A DNA stretch of 64,000 nucleotides from Pseudoruegeria sp. HB172150 (GTDB lineage Bacteria > Pseudomonadota > Alphaproteobacteria > Rhodobacterales > Rhodobacteraceae): positions 248,001-312,000 of the forward strand of contig NZ_JAATNG010000001.1 of assembly GCF_013184805.1 (NCBI RefSeq). The letters run 5' to 3'. This document shows positions 10,092-19,769 of this stretch, piece by piece; position 1 is the first letter of the stretch; each line of letters opens with the position of its first letter. The position numbers and the translations under genes were made by a program. The notes beneath the pieces were generated by a model that saw only the letters and a list, made by a program, of their open reading frames with translations, did not search any database and was not told the DNA's origin.

Positions 10092-10601
10092 CTACTTGCT
10101 CGGCGCGGTACAGTTTTTCGCCATCCAGGCCTGACAGCTTGCAAACGTGTCGGGCCCGAAAACAGACGTATAGATGGAGGGGAAGAAGGCATCGGCGGGA
10201 ATAACGGAGCATCCCACATGTTCCGGTAAGCCACCGGTCAGTGAAATTACCCGAAATTGGTCGATATCACCTTTTGATGCGTTGATATCGCCCTTTCCAG
10301 TAACCTCGACTTCACGCTCTTGTTTGCCGTTGACGAAGATCTGGACTTTCTTGTGGCCCTGGTCCGGGACTGAAACTGTTCGCACCCAGGGAACCAGACT
10401 CAAGGTGCAAAATCCTGAACCAGATTTAAGCTCTTCGGCGATAAAAACTTGCGCAGCCCCCGGATCAATCGCGTAGACGATATTACCTCCGGGATAGAAA
10501 TCCGAGACGCGGGCTTCCCAGCACGAGTTCGGCAGCATGCCCGAGATCGTGATTTCGATGACAGGGCCAATGCGCAAAGCGCTCGCTTCAAGATAGTACA
10601 T
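10092..10601 (-). CDS. Hypothetical protein
   Basis: A 169-aa protein of unrecognised family. It has alternating hydrophobic beta-type strands (VIEITISGMLP, VQIFVNGKQEREVEV) and a Cys-containing C-terminus ending ASCQAWMAKNCTAPSK, so a beta-sandwich fold is plausible; no catalytic motif is visible and there is no signal peptide. I chose ATG 10601 (MYYLEAS) because GGGGGG lies just upstream; the frame stays open for 35 more codons in AT-rich DNA. The gene stands alone, with AT-rich sequence upstream (10610-10800) unlike the flanking cassette, which suggests separate acquisition. Confidence 0.5.
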   Translation of the reverse strand: MYYLEASALRIGPVIEITISGMLPNSCWEARVSDFYPGGNIVYAIDPGAAQVFIAEELKSGSGFCTLSLVPWVRTVSVPDQGHKKVQIFVNGKQEREVEVTGKGDINASKGDIDQFRVISLTGGLPEHVGCSVIPADAFFPSIYTSVFGPDTFASCQAWMAKNCTAPSK

Positions 10602-11030
10602 ATTCCCCCCTGAATTAGTCACAAAATAAGTATTAAAGAGAGAAACAGGATGCCATTTAGATCCGATTCGGTCAATTTTAATTAATCTAAACTCAATAAA
10701 TTTCATAATCAGGCGGATAAATCAGGAATTAATTCAATTATCAGACATCTTGATGCCAGGATAAATCTTTATTTATGTAAGTTTGCTTGGAAAATGGATA
10801 TGTCCCATGCGCCTTTCAGCGGCGGAGATTGTGCCAATACAGAATGTCTTTGTCATCGGTGATTAGCACTGTTTCGACGCCGTATCTGACCCATCTGTGG
10901 TACCATGTGGTTCGACCTGAATGCGTGACGTGGCCATTGTTCGCTTGAGCAGAGTAAAAGGTTGTTCTGCCTCCAGCCTCGAATTACTCCGCTTCTACCA
11001 ACGGGAACAGATCCGGACTGGGTTGGCTGA
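10602..11030. other. Intergenic region with a possible minus-strand gene remnant
   Basis: About 10610-10800 is AT-rich and has no gene. On the minus strand, about 10912 down to 10820, a short frame reads WVRYGVETVLITDDKDILYW and stops soon after. This looks like the 3' end of a lost gene that I cannot name. Nothing else is supported. Confidence 0.25.
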
Positions 11031-11636
11031 ATGAATCTGCAGTTGGCTGAACATGCCGCTCGTCGTCTTGTCGCTTTAAGGGATCGAGCAATTGTTGCCG
11101 TCGATGGAGTAGACGGCGCTGGAAAAACCACGTTCGCCGATGTGCTCGCCAATCACCTCGAGAAATTAGGGCGTCCCGTCACCCGGGCATCAGTCGATGG
11201 CTTTCACAATCCCGCAAACGTTCGCTACGCTCGTGGACGAAACAGCCCTCAAGGCTTCTACCTAGACTCGTACGATTATGACGGCCTGCGAGAGAGCCTC
11301 CTGGACCCGTTCCGAAATGGGCACTTAAAGGTACTTGCCTCACTTTTCGATCATGAGATCGACGATGCGAAGCGGGTCTGGAAATCGGCCCCGCCAACGG
11401 CACTATTGGTGCTGGACGGCATATTCCTCCATAGGGAGGAATTGCTGCACCAATGGGATTTCAGCATTTTTCTATCAGTCCCGTTTGCAGTTTCATACGC
11501 GCGAATGGCTCAGAGAGACGGATGTGATCCCGATCCGCATGCGGACGGTAACTCCCGCTACTACCAGGGGCAGCTTCTTTACCATCGAGAATGTGATCCG
11601 GAGACAAGGGCCAATTTGGTCATAACTGATTGGTGA
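11031..11636 (+). CDS. Uridine kinase-like P-loop kinase
   Basis: A 201-aa kinase of the uridine kinase/phosphoribulokinase fold, acting in the cytoplasm on a nucleoside or similar small molecule. Walker A is GVDGAGKT (about residues 27-34), followed by the substrate-side motif RASVDGFHNP (about 52-61) and a hydrophobic strand LLVLDGIFL (about 126-134) like the family's second Asp motif. The end (ANLVITDW) is a few residues shorter than in relatives I know, so the last strand may be trimmed. The start ATG 11031 lacks a strong ribosome-binding site. The natural substrate is uncertain. Confidence 0.7.
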   Translation: MNLQLAEHAARRLVALRDRAIVAVDGVDGAGKTTFADVLANHLEKLGRPVTRASVDGFHNPANVRYARGRNSPQGFYLDSYDYDGLRESLLDPFRNGHLKVLASLFDHEIDDAKRVWKSAPPTALLVLDGIFLHREELLHQWDFSIFLSVPFAVSYARMAQRDGCDPDPHADGNSRYYQGQLLYHRECDPETRANLVITDW

Positions 11637-11793
11637 GCGTAAACGCCTGATTTTCTGGTAATGACCTCAACCTTCGTGGCGCATTCCCCACAGAAACAAC
11701 CGTTCGACTATCTCACACCAAAATTTTGCCTTTGCTCATCCCTGAGCCTATCTGCGTGGCTCACTGACGGCTTCCGTGCGAACAAGCAGACGA

Positions 11794-12249
11794 TTAAAGT
11801 GATTGCAGAAGACGTGCCTTCAGCCCTTCAGGAAAGAGCCTTGGATGCTTTGGCAGGTCCAGTGTGTCGAGCGAGAACCATTCTGCAAAGCACCTGGTGC
11901 CATCATCCTCATGAAACTCGATGCGGGATGCGTCAGCAAAGACATCGTCCGAAAAGGCAACATTGAAGATCGCCAGAAGTTCGTGTCCCTGGCTGCCTTC
12001 ATGGGTGTAGATGTTTTCCATGAAGAAGGGGGCGTCGAGGATTGTTGCTGTGACACCGAGTTCTTCGCGGAACTCCCGAATAACTGCGGACTCGGCAGTC
12101 TCACCGAAATCGACCGAGCCGCCGAGGGGGCGGACGCCCTTCACCCGTCCAGCGTCATCCAGAACTTCGGCAGCCAGAAGCCGTCCGCCACGCCAGTGGA
12201 GCCCAAGAGCTTTGAAACGGATACGGGGTGCGGGACGCCATGTTGTCAT
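11794..12249 (-). CDS. Nudix hydrolase
   Basis: A 151-aa pyrophosphohydrolase. The Nudix box lies at about residues 43-65: it begins GGSVDFGETAESAVIREF and continues with REELGV, so all metal-binding Glu residues are present. Its substrate, a nucleoside diphosphate linked to another moiety, cannot be told from the sequence. The product has normal family length, starting at 12249. A second Nudix gene lies directly upstream on the same strand, separated by 95 bp. Confidence 0.85.
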   Translation of the reverse strand: MTTWRPAPRIRFKALGLHWRGGRLLAAEVLDDAGRVKGVRPLGGSVDFGETAESAVIREFREELGVTATILDAPFFMENIYTHEGSQGHELLAIFNVAFSDDVFADASRIEFHEDDGTRCFAEWFSLDTLDLPKHPRLFPEGLKARLLQSL

Positions 12250-12344
12250 TAGTCGGAACTACGAGATGATGCTAGCGGCGGCAATGGGCTGGTTTTCTCT
12301 GTCCGGGACACCGACAACTGCTGTGGTGCGAAGGTAGCAGCCTT

Positions 12345-12761
12345 TCAGCGCGCATACAGATATTGCCGCATAAAATCGAATGCTTCGTGGAACATGGGGT
12401 GCCAATCGTCGGCAAGCAGACCGTCTAGTGGCTGCCAGAAAAATGTGAAGACATGGCCCCCATCGTCTTCGGTTTGGTGCGACCACGAGTCGGGAAGCCC
12501 GATCTTGATCCACTGATAGAAGTGCCAAGGCTGTCGATCGGATCCGATTGCTGCTACACTCAGCGCAACGGGCGTCGACAACTCTATCAAGCCGCTTTCC
12601 TCTCGCAGCTCACGCCGGGCAGCTTCCAGCGGAGTCTCCCCGGCTTCAATAGTTCCTTTCACGAATTGCTTGCCCGCGCAGGGATGAACGAATGCCAAAA
12701 CGTCAAGGACTATGCCTTGCCGTCGTGTCACCACAGGGCAGGACTTGCTCGCTACGGACAT
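12345..12761 (-). CDS. Nudix hydrolase
   Basis: A 138-aa Nudix enzyme. The box is KGTIEAGETPLEAARREL followed by REESGL, complete. The C-terminal half is rich in aromatic residues (QPWHFYQWIKIG, VFTFFWQPLDG), typical of (di)nucleotide-type Nudix proteins. I place the start at ATG 12761 (MSVASKSC); ATG 12776 (MFPGG) and an open frame further upstream are alternatives. It is not closely similar to the neighbouring Nudix protein outside the box, so this is not a recent duplication. Confidence 0.75.
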   Translation of the reverse strand: MSVASKSCPVVTRRQGIVLDVLAFVHPCAGKQFVKGTIEAGETPLEAARRELREESGLIELSTPVALSVAAIGSDRQPWHFYQWIKIGLPDSWSHQTEDDGGHVFTFFWQPLDGLLADDWHPMFHEAFDFMRQYLYAR

Positions 12762-13112
12762 GCCACCAGGAAACATCCTTATTGCTTTGCAGGTCAACGT
12801 CCGCGACGGGCAAAGCCGAACTGCTCCGTACCGTAGAGCGGGCCGAACCACATACGTTTCTGCCGACGGCTGTGATCTTTTTTTGGCCGTGATAGAAAAT
12901 CAGTTCAGAACGGAAAGCAGATGCCTGCGGTGTTTGGCCTGATCGAACAGCAGGTCGGAGACTGCCCTGCGATGTCGGGCATTTTCCAATCCCAGCCCCT
13001 TCAGCCGATGCTTCTCGCTCATTTCCATGCCGCCTTAGAGCTTGACCGAAAACTAAGTCGAATGATTTCAGCCAGTTGTGATTCTCCTGTGTTGCGAAAC
13101 CCGGAGAGATCA

Positions 13113-13903
13113 ATGCCCTGGACTGAAATCACTCGCCTCGACTATGACCGACGCGGCCAGCGCTATGCAAGCGACAGTACCGATGAGGAGTGGCATTGGT
13201 CGCGCCGTTCATGCCGCCCAGGTCCAGGCTGGGGCGTCCGCGCCGTACCAGCATGCGCGTGGTGTGGGATGCGATCCAGTACATCGCGGCGACCGGATGC
13301 CAGAGGGCGATGCTGCCCAAAGACTTCCCGCCCTTCACGACGGTTCAGCACTATCTCTACCGGATGCGCGACAGCGGCCTGCTCGACATTCTGAACGACG
13401 CTCTGGTCGACGTGTCGCGCATGCTGGCCGGTCGCGACCCCGCGTCAACCGCCGGTATCATTGACAGCCAGTCTGTGAAGACCACCGAGAGCGGTGGCCC
13501 GCGCGGCTACGACGCGGGCAAGAAAACAAAGGGTCGCAAGCGTCACATCGTGACCGACACCGACGGCAACCTGCTGGGGCTGGTGCCGCACGGCGCCGAT
13601 GTTCAGGACCGCGACGGCGCACCGGGCGTTATCGCGCAGGCGATCGGAAACCATCCGACCCTGGCCCATCTCTTCGCCGACGGAGGCTATTCCGGAGACA
13701 CGTTTCGGGAGGCGTTGAACGACGTCGGCGGCCCGACAATCGAAATCGTCAAGCGCCCTCCCGGCGTAACCGGCTTTGTCGTCATCGCGCGCCGCTGGGT
13801 GGTCGAGCGCACCTTCGCCTGGCTCGGCCGCTGCCGCCGATTGGCAAAGGACTGGGAGGCGTCCATTGCCTCCGCCATCATTCTAATAACTATTTGTAAT
13901 TGA
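13113..13903 (+). pseudogene. IS5-family transposase, frameshifted and 3'-altered
   Basis: The reading frame begins MPWTEITRLDYDRRGQRY and continues in another frame with ALVAPFMPPRSRLGRP and the DDE transposase core (GIIDSQSVKTTESGGPRG, DGGYSGDTF, VVERTFAWLGRCRRLAKDW). The switch happens near 13190, where GAGTGGCATTGG looks like GAGTGGGCATTGG with one G lost. The C-terminus ends prematurely with IILITICN instead of the usual IASIRRL-type ending. The element is therefore inactive unless the frameshift is a programmed one. Terminal inverted repeats could not be identified. Confidence 0.8.
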
Positions 13904-14117
13904 ATGAAAGACTGGCACACCAAACAAAAACCTACCATCCAAACCGCCAAAATACTATCAACAGATTTAGCCCCATGAACGTTGTACTCCGCCCACGTCT
14001 CTAGGCACTTGCGGAAGGCAAGTGCCAATTGGCATGCAATCGCAAACCCATATTGGAGTGCACCCCTGCGGGTGGGCAGGATCAAAAAAAATTTGACCAA
14101 CCCCCGGCAGCGGAACT
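13904..14117. other. Intergenic sequence, no gene seen
   Basis: An AT-rich stretch between the IS5-like and IS3-like remnants. It includes a short repeat of GCCAATTGGCA type near 14020-14034 (AAGTGCCAATTGGCATGC). No coding signal is supported. Confidence 0.4.
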
Positions 14118-14640
14118 CTACACCGACGCTGCAGAAACCTCCACCCTCGAACTAGTCGATGTTGGCCCGGATTTCTGCGATGATTTTGTGTCACCGGACT
14201 TCGGACCGGGATCGGAATAGTGGCTGGACCTTGCGATACCCAACAGATCGCATCCCTGCCGGATTGAGAGCTCGCACAGTCGGCAGTCCCCAATGTTGAC
14301 CCGCTTCTCGGTGAGCATCCCGAGCGCTGAGCCGCTTTTGGAAACTCGATCTCAAGTCCCTTGCGCCCATCCAACTGTTCGAACGCTGCGATTCGGGCTT
14401 ACTACTCAGCCATCAGCTCGGCTGCGGCCAAGTCGTTGTCGAAGGCACCGGGCACCATCTTCTCGATCCAAATGCGGATCCGAGTGCGTGATAGGTCGTG
14501 GTGGCGACCGAGTGCTGCGGCGTCTCGCCGCCATAATGCTAGGCTACTTCCTGGCGCTTGAATTCCGTACGCTGACTGAGGTGGCGTCGGGACATTGGCG
14601 TTCTTGCTTTGCAAGCCGGCAAGCCGGCAAGGAGGCAAGG
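14118..14640 (-). pseudogene. IS3-family transposase remnant (orfA and start of orfB)
   Basis: On the minus strand, fragments in different frames match the orfA/orfB junction of IS3-type elements: HHDLSRTRIRIWIEKMVPGA, then KGLEIEFPKAAQRSG (relatives read ALEIEFLKGAL), then CDLLGIARSSHYSDPGPKSG from the beginning of orfB. Several frameshifts separate the pieces and the catalytic integrase core is absent, so this is a decayed copy. It lies between the IS5 remnant and the peptide locus and may mark its acquisition boundary. Confidence 0.65.
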
Positions 14641-14890
14641 AGGCAATTCAACTTGTCCGACTGGTCCACTCACAAGGGCGCACTCCAGAAAGGGGTAAGA
14701 TTGCATGCCGATACACAGTTAACGACCCGGAAATGGGGCGAGCGTGAGATTCTGTCGATCTGTGCCGTGAAATTTGGCGTTCGCACAATTGAGACCACTG
14801 AAGAACTTACTTAACAGTCACCTCTTTTCGTTTGGGTCAGGCAGCGTTCCCAATGCTGATAACTTCCCCGATTGTGTTGGTGCCTTCCGG

Positions 14891-15892
14891 TCAAGCCACC
14901 TCAACACCACCTTCACCGCGGGTTAAAAGACCTGCGTTGATGAGGGCCTCTACCAAGCTTTCCTCCGCACTCGGCTCGGCACTCTGCCCGGCCATCACCG
15001 GCAAAAGCAGCGCCACATGCTGTTGCGGGAGCACAAGTTCGCGCGTGATGGATTTCACGGCCCAATGCTCGTCGATCTGCCAGACAAAGAGTGGGCCCGA
15101 GGGAAACAAGCCAGAAGGCCTTGCCGTTCCTCCGGTTGTCCCACCCATGTCCGGCCGCCAGAGCACTGCGGACTGAAGTGTGTGATGAAAACTGATCGCG
15201 CGCTGCACCCATGGCAGAAGTTCGGCCTCGCCCCCGAGATCGTAGAGGAAGTGGAAGCGACGGAAATCGGCCTTGATTTCCGTCGAAATCCCCACCGCGG
15301 CAGCAATGCGGCGCGCCATCCACTTGCGCCGCCCGTTGGTGTCACCGGTGTGGCAGAGCAGAGCCTCAACCTCTTCGCGCAGCATCGCGCGGCAGGCATC
15401 GACCGCCAGATCCGTCTCTTCCTGGTCCAGTGCCCCACACATATCATCAAAAAACTTGGCTGCGATGCGCCAGTGACGATCCGCCAGTTTGGCCGCGTAG
15501 TCGCGCGGGCTGCACATGGCCAGCAGGTCGGACCAGAGCGGTGCGCCGATCAGAACGTGGGCGGAAGCAAACTTCTCCATTCTCAAGATGTCCTCGCTCT
15601 TGGTGAACCTGAAGCTTGGTGCCGCACGCAAAGCACAGATGCGTTGCGCCTCTTGCAGCGTGACAACAAGGGTTTCGACGGGAACGCCCTGGAACACCTC
15701 GGCTTCGTAGCGCCGGTCCGGTGATTGTCCGGTGGGGTCGGGAGCGACGATGGCAATCAGGTCGTAGTCAGAACGTGGCGTGGCCCAGCCATTGGCGTGC
15801 GAGCCGGTGAGCGCGCCGACCAGAAGCGCGGTGCCGAATCTGTTGCGCAGGAAATCTGCCAGCGCTTGCTCGGTCTCGGGTGCCAGCGTCAT
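14891..15892 (-). CDS. Nucleotidyltransferase-domain protein of the peptide locus
   Basis: A 333-aa protein with a pol-beta-type nucleotidyltransferase domain at its N-terminus. GSHANGWATPRSDYDLIAIV (about residues 31-50) carries the GS helix start and the paired metal-binding Asp residues of SDYDL. The C-terminal two thirds are helical and unassigned. It is the last gene of the minus-strand operon: the ATG at 15892 overlaps the preceding TGA by 4 nt, so the longer upstream frame is not used. Nucleotidyltransferases also occur in clusters of phosphorylated lasso peptides, which supports a modifying role, but the substrate is unknown. Confidence 0.72.
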   Translation of the reverse strand: MTLAPETEQALADFLRNRFGTALLVGALTGSHANGWATPRSDYDLIAIVAPDPTGQSPDRRYEAEVFQGVPVETLVVTLQEAQRICALRAAPSFRFTKSEDILRMEKFASAHVLIGAPLWSDLLAMCSPRDYAAKLADRHWRIAAKFFDDMCGALDQEETDLAVDACRAMLREEVEALLCHTGDTNGRRKWMARRIAAAVGISTEIKADFRRFHFLYDLGGEAELLPWVQRAISFHHTLQSAVLWRPDMGGTTGGTARPSGLFPSGPLFVWQIDEHWAVKSITRELVLPQQHVALLLPVMAGQSAEPSAEESLVEALINAGLLTRGEGGVEVA

Positions 15893-17040
15893 GTGGCAAT
15901 CGCGCGTTGGCACAGCGGTGTGGCTAGGTTCGAAGTCAGGTGTGGCCCGAAGAACATGTCGAGTAAAGCAGGCGACATAGCTGTCACATCCGAGGGGGCT
16001 AATGCTGAGGCCACGATGGCGTCGTCGAGCTGGGCAAAAGCTGCAAGCGACATGCGCCGAAGCGATCCCCCCACAACCTCGAGCACCGGGTTGTCCGGTG
16101 TGAGCCTCAGGACACGGTGAGCCATGTCGAGCGCCGCCGAACAGGATACAAGATCTTCCCCATCGCGGCCTATATGTTCAGTGTAGGCGCGCAGGAACCC
16201 ATCTCGCGGTGCGCGGTTTTCAGTCACCGCCTGTACGATTTCCAGTGCGTTCGGAAAGGTGACGCGCGCGTGCCGCAGCAAGGCATTGAAACCGGTGATC
16301 TGCTCGGTCCGAGCCCGCAGTGCCAGTGCGGCGTATGCATTGCCATGAGCAAGCGTCTCTGCCCGCCAGAGATGCTGTGCAAGTATTACACTAGCCCTGT
16401 GATCCTCGACATCTGACCGCTGCGCGGTATCCAGGCCCGACTGCATCGCGCCGATCACTTCTATCATTAGGTGTCGCGGCCCGGCGCAAACCTCCTTGCG
16501 GCCGATCAGCTGACCCACTGCCTCGGCGTGATCGGCGATGGCGGCGGGCGTGGCCTCGGAGCACGCAAACGCAGCGCGCATTAACACGCCGAGACAGCCT
16601 TCGTAGACGCCATGGCCCAACTTGGCCGCGATGGCCATCACGCTGTTGGGTGCTTGTGGTCCAGAACACGCAAGCAAGCAGAGCTTAGGAGCATGATAGG
16701 CTGCATGGCTGACACGCAAAGTCAGGTGCAGCGGGTCCGTCAGCCCAAGACGTGCAGCGACCGCCTGCGACAACGAGTCCAGATAGGCCAGAACAGCCCT
16801 GCGACTGGCCATGAACTGTTGAAGCGCGCCAACGTTCATCGGCCGCGAATGGCCGTGTCTCTGCCCGGGATAGCGGCAGGTTCGGTAGTTCTCGGGGGGC
16901 AGTGACCAGCGCAGCGAGCGCCCTTCGAGCAGCGGACGGCCATTGTTGTCGAGCGCTTCCATCGGTGGGAAATAGCGGAATACGCCGCACCCCAAAACTG
17001 TGTCGAGCGAGATCGGATATGGTGGGCAGATTGGGAGCAT
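15889..17040 (-). CDS. Unrecognised protein of the peptide-export operon
   Basis: A 383-aa protein I do not recognise. It lacks a signal peptide and membrane segments; it is largely helical, with a Cys/His-bearing central part (residues about 110-200, for example HAAYHAPKLCLLACSG) and no nucleotide-binding motif. It lies between the C39 exporter (TGATG overlap at 17038-17042) and the nucleotidyltransferase (ATGA overlap), so it is expressed with them. A role as a modifying or peptide-binding protein is inferred only from this position. Confidence 0.6.
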   Translation of the reverse strand: MLPICPPYPISLDTVLGCGVFRYFPPMEALDNNGRPLLEGRSLRWSLPPENYRTCRYPGQRHGHSRPMNVGALQQFMASRRAVLAYLDSLSQAVAARLGLTDPLHLTLRVSHAAYHAPKLCLLACSGPQAPNSVMAIAAKLGHGVYEGCLGVLMRAAFACSEATPAAIADHAEAVGQLIGRKEVCAGPRHLMIEVIGAMQSGLDTAQRSDVEDHRASVILAQHLWRAETLAHGNAYAALALRARTEQITGFNALLRHARVTFPNALEIVQAVTENRAPRDGFLRAYTEHIGRDGEDLVSCSAALDMAHRVLRLTPDNPVLEVVGGSLRRMSLAAFAQLDDAIVASALAPSDVTAMSPALLDMFFGPHLTSNLATPLCQRAIAT

Positions 17041-19157
17041 CAGCAGCTATCCTGAACAAGCGAACGCAGGTTGGGGTCGAGGCGGTAGTGCCGATCGGCC
17101 TGCGCGATGGTTGTGGTGCGATGGGCGGTCATCAGGATGGTCTTGTTCATGGCGCGGAGGTTGGCGAAAATCGTTTCCTCGGTGGCCTCGTCGAGATTGC
17201 CAGTGAACTCGTCTAGTACCAGTACGCCGGCGCCCTGAAAGAGGGCCCGGGCCAAATAAAGCCGCTGACGCTCACCCGCTGACAAGATATCGCCATTGCT
17301 GGACACTGGCGTGTAAAGGCCACCACGTGTCTTACTGATGAAGCCGGTGGCACAGGCCTGGTCGCAGACCTCGCGGACACGTTGCACATCGGGATGAGAG
17401 GCGAAGCCGGTGATGTTTTGCAGCAGGGTGCCGCTGAACAGTTGGTCTTCCTGCATCACGGTGCTGACACAGCGCGAGAGGGTTCGGCGCGAATAGTTCT
17501 GCAGGGGCTGGGAATGCCAGTGGATTGTGCCACGCTCGGCGGTGTAGAGGCCCAGAATCAGTTTAAGCAACGTGCTTTTACCAATGCCCGAGGGACCGGT
17601 GATCACAACGATTTCCGACGGAAAGAGCCTTAGTTCCACCCGTTTGAGGATGCGTGGTAAATCGGCCCCGAACCGAAACCCTACGTCGTTCAGGCACAGA
17701 ACGGCATCGCTGGGCGACGCCTGACGCGGCGCCGAGTAGGCTGACTGCGCCCGGCGTGCATCGCCAAAATCCGAAAGTGGGTCCTGCGGCTCGAGCGCCA
17801 GCGTGCTGAGATCGCGCAGGTAGAGCCCGATATCCCACAATCGCCCAACCTTTTGCGTAAAGCCCGACAACATGACAGTAACAAGCAACAAATAGAAGGT
17901 CAGCCCAAAGAACCCGCTCATGGTGACTGCGCCCTGTAGGTAAGCGATGCAGCCCAAGCCAACCATGGAAAATCGTGTCAAAGACAACAGCACCTCGCCC
18001 AGCGTATCCGCTGCACCGTCCAGTCTGCGCAACGCCGCCGTGCTGCCAGACACACGTTCGTAGCTGATCTGCCAGATCAGGTCGCGCACCGTTTCCAGCC
18101 CGCTGGTTTTGATGAGTTGTATATTGCGCAAGTTCTCACGCAGCGTTGTACCTTCTGCAGCGTTGACCAGCAGAGATTGCCGCAGAGGGCGCTGCCTGCG
18201 TCGCAGGAGTGCCAGCAGGCTCACCATGTAAAGCGCTACCCAAACCAGAAGCCCTATTCCTACCATAGGGTTCAATACGAAGCAGAGGACTACCAGCACC
18301 GACAGCGTAGAGAGCTCGACTACCGCGTCGATGCAACCGTCCGACACCAGCCCTCGAACAGCGCGCAGAGCGGCGAAGTATTGCGTGATCATGCCTGTGG
18401 ACTTGCGCTGAAAGAAACGGAAATCCAGGCGCAAGATCAGCCGGTTGAGATAGCGCGCGAGCACGTAGTCGACATCGCCGATAAGCCGGTCAGTGAGTGC
18501 ACGTTTCATGGATTTGAAAACCGCCACACAAGCAACTGCCAGAGCCGCCACACCGAGACCGGGAAGCAACATTGATGCATTGTGAGGCCAGAGCACGAAC
18601 TCCATTAGAAATTTAGTAAAAAGCGGAAACAGGAATAAACCTAACTGTGCCCCAAGAGCGACCAAAGCGATCAGTGCCATCTGTTTCCACGCCCCCGGGA
18701 TCGAGGACAAAATCGTCAGCAGCGAAAGCTTGTCGAGGCGACCCAAATCCGGGTTATACACGCGCGCGTCGAACTCGAGCGCAACCCCTGTAAACCGAGC
18801 CGACATCTCGGCGCGTCCAAGCATGCAGCGGCCCACTGCCGGGTCACGCAGGTAGAAGCGATCTCCTTTTACGTGTGTCAAGACAACGAAATGATACATC
18901 CCGAAATGCAGTATCGCTGGCAGTTTCAGCTTTGCCAGATCGTCGAGATCCACTCGCACCGCACGTCCGCTCAGCCCGAGTTCTTGAGAGATCATGAATA
19001 GATCAAGAAGGGTTGTGCCGTCGGTGGGCGTAGGGAAACGCGCCTTCAAAACGGCAAGGTCGATCTCATTCCCATGGAGCGCCGAGATGATGGCCAGGCT
19101 GGCAATTCCACAGTCTGCGCGATCTTCCTGAAGAATATCTCCCCAAAAAGCATTCAT
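17040..19157 (-). CDS. Peptidase-containing (C39) ABC exporter for a double-glycine peptide
   Basis: A 705-aa inner-membrane transporter that cleaves a GG leader and exports the core peptide. Residues 1-about 130 are a C39 cysteine peptidase: C16 in RADCGIASLA, H89 in YHFVVLTHV and D105 in YLRDPA. A six-helix ABC membrane domain follows (about 150-440). The ATPase domain has Walker A GPSGIGKST (near 520), signature LSAGERQR (near 625) and Walker B VLVLDEFTG (near 640). The ATG at 19157 overlaps the upstream gene's stop by 4 nt. All catalytic residues are present. Its substrate is most plausibly the adjacent 42-aa precursor. Confidence 0.92.
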   Translation of the reverse strand: MNAFWGDILQEDRADCGIASLAIISALHGNEIDLAVLKARFPTPTDGTTLLDLFMISQELGLSGRAVRVDLDDLAKLKLPAILHFGMYHFVVLTHVKGDRFYLRDPAVGRCMLGRAEMSARFTGVALEFDARVYNPDLGRLDKLSLLTILSSIPGAWKQMALIALVALGAQLGLFLFPLFTKFLMEFVLWPHNASMLLPGLGVAALAVACVAVFKSMKRALTDRLIGDVDYVLARYLNRLILRLDFRFFQRKSTGMITQYFAALRAVRGLVSDGCIDAVVELSTLSVLVVLCFVLNPMVGIGLLVWVALYMVSLLALLRRRQRPLRQSLLVNAAEGTTLRENLRNIQLIKTSGLETVRDLIWQISYERVSGSTAALRRLDGAADTLGEVLLSLTRFSMVGLGCIAYLQGAVTMSGFFGLTFYLLLVTVMLSGFTQKVGRLWDIGLYLRDLSTLALEPQDPLSDFGDARRAQSAYSAPRQASPSDAVLCLNDVGFRFGADLPRILKRVELRLFPSEIVVITGPSGIGKSTLLKLILGLYTAERGTIHWHSQPLQNYSRRTLSRCVSTVMQEDQLFSGTLLQNITGFASHPDVQRVREVCDQACATGFISKTRGGLYTPVSSNGDILSAGERQRLYLARALFQGAGVLVLDEFTGNLDEATEETIFANLRAMNKTILMTAHRTTTIAQADRHYRLDPNLRSLVQDSC

Positions 19158-19675
19158 GGCACAGATCCGACCAAGATGTCCAAAATTCTAAAGTATCTTC
19201 TCGGCACCAATATTTTAACATTTTTCTCTAAATTTTTGTGATTCCAAATTTTATCTTCCGAGATATTCAAAATTAATTGTGGTTCCCCACCACTCCAATC
19301 AACCATTTCCACTCTGGCGAAGAGATGCTGATGTCGCATAGCGCCAAGCAACGAGGTGTCAGGATAGACCGTCACATCGCTGTGCTGTTCGACATAGCGT
19401 GCGATCTCGGGTGAGACGCCGAATGCCACTACACCATCGCGCATGGACAAGTGTCCCTCCACCAGCTCCCGCTGTTCAATCGGCATCAGAAAGAGGATGC
19501 TGAGCGAGCCAAAGACCAACGCAGTGAAACCAAAGATAAACGCGCCTGACATGGTTCGAATACGGCGCGCCCGCTGAAGGAATGTCGCTTCATTCACGGC
19601 CACGAGGGCGGCTTGTCGAAACAGGTGGTGCGCCTGACCCCCCTGGAATGTTTCATTTTTTTCAGCGTCTTGCAT
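19154..19675 (-). CDS. Minimal HlyD/membrane-fusion-like exporter partner
   Basis: A 173-aa protein with one transmembrane helix (FIFGFTALVFGSLSILFLM) followed by EQRELVEGHLSMRDGVVAFG, a strand pattern like the start of HlyD-family adaptors. It is far shorter than a standard adaptor of about 400 aa and lacks the long coiled coil, so it may only assist the ABC exporter in the inner membrane. I chose ATG 19675 (MQDAEKNE), with GGTGAG upstream; GTG 19705 would add ten residues. The 3' part is unusually AT-rich (19190-19280). The stop overlaps the exporter's ATG. Confidence 0.6.
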   Translation of the reverse strand: MQDAEKNETFQGGQAHHLFRQAALVAVNEATFLQRARRIRTMSGAFIFGFTALVFGSLSILFLMPIEQRELVEGHLSMRDGVVAFGVSPEIARYVEQHSDVTVYPDTSLLGAMRHQHLFARVEMVDWSGGEPQLILNISEDKIWNHKNLEKNVKILVPRRYFRILDILVGSVP

Positions 19676-19769
19676 TGCGTACCACTCACCGAGATTAGCG
19701 GGCACAAACCAAATTTTTGCCCGCGGTGGACACCCCCGGCCGATGGAAAATGCCGATTCACTCTGGAAT

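Noticed and set aside
10092-10706. Longer form of the hypothetical gene starting at 10706.
   Set aside because: The extra 35 codons lie in AT-rich DNA without a ribosome-binding site, while ATG 10601 has GGGGGG upstream.
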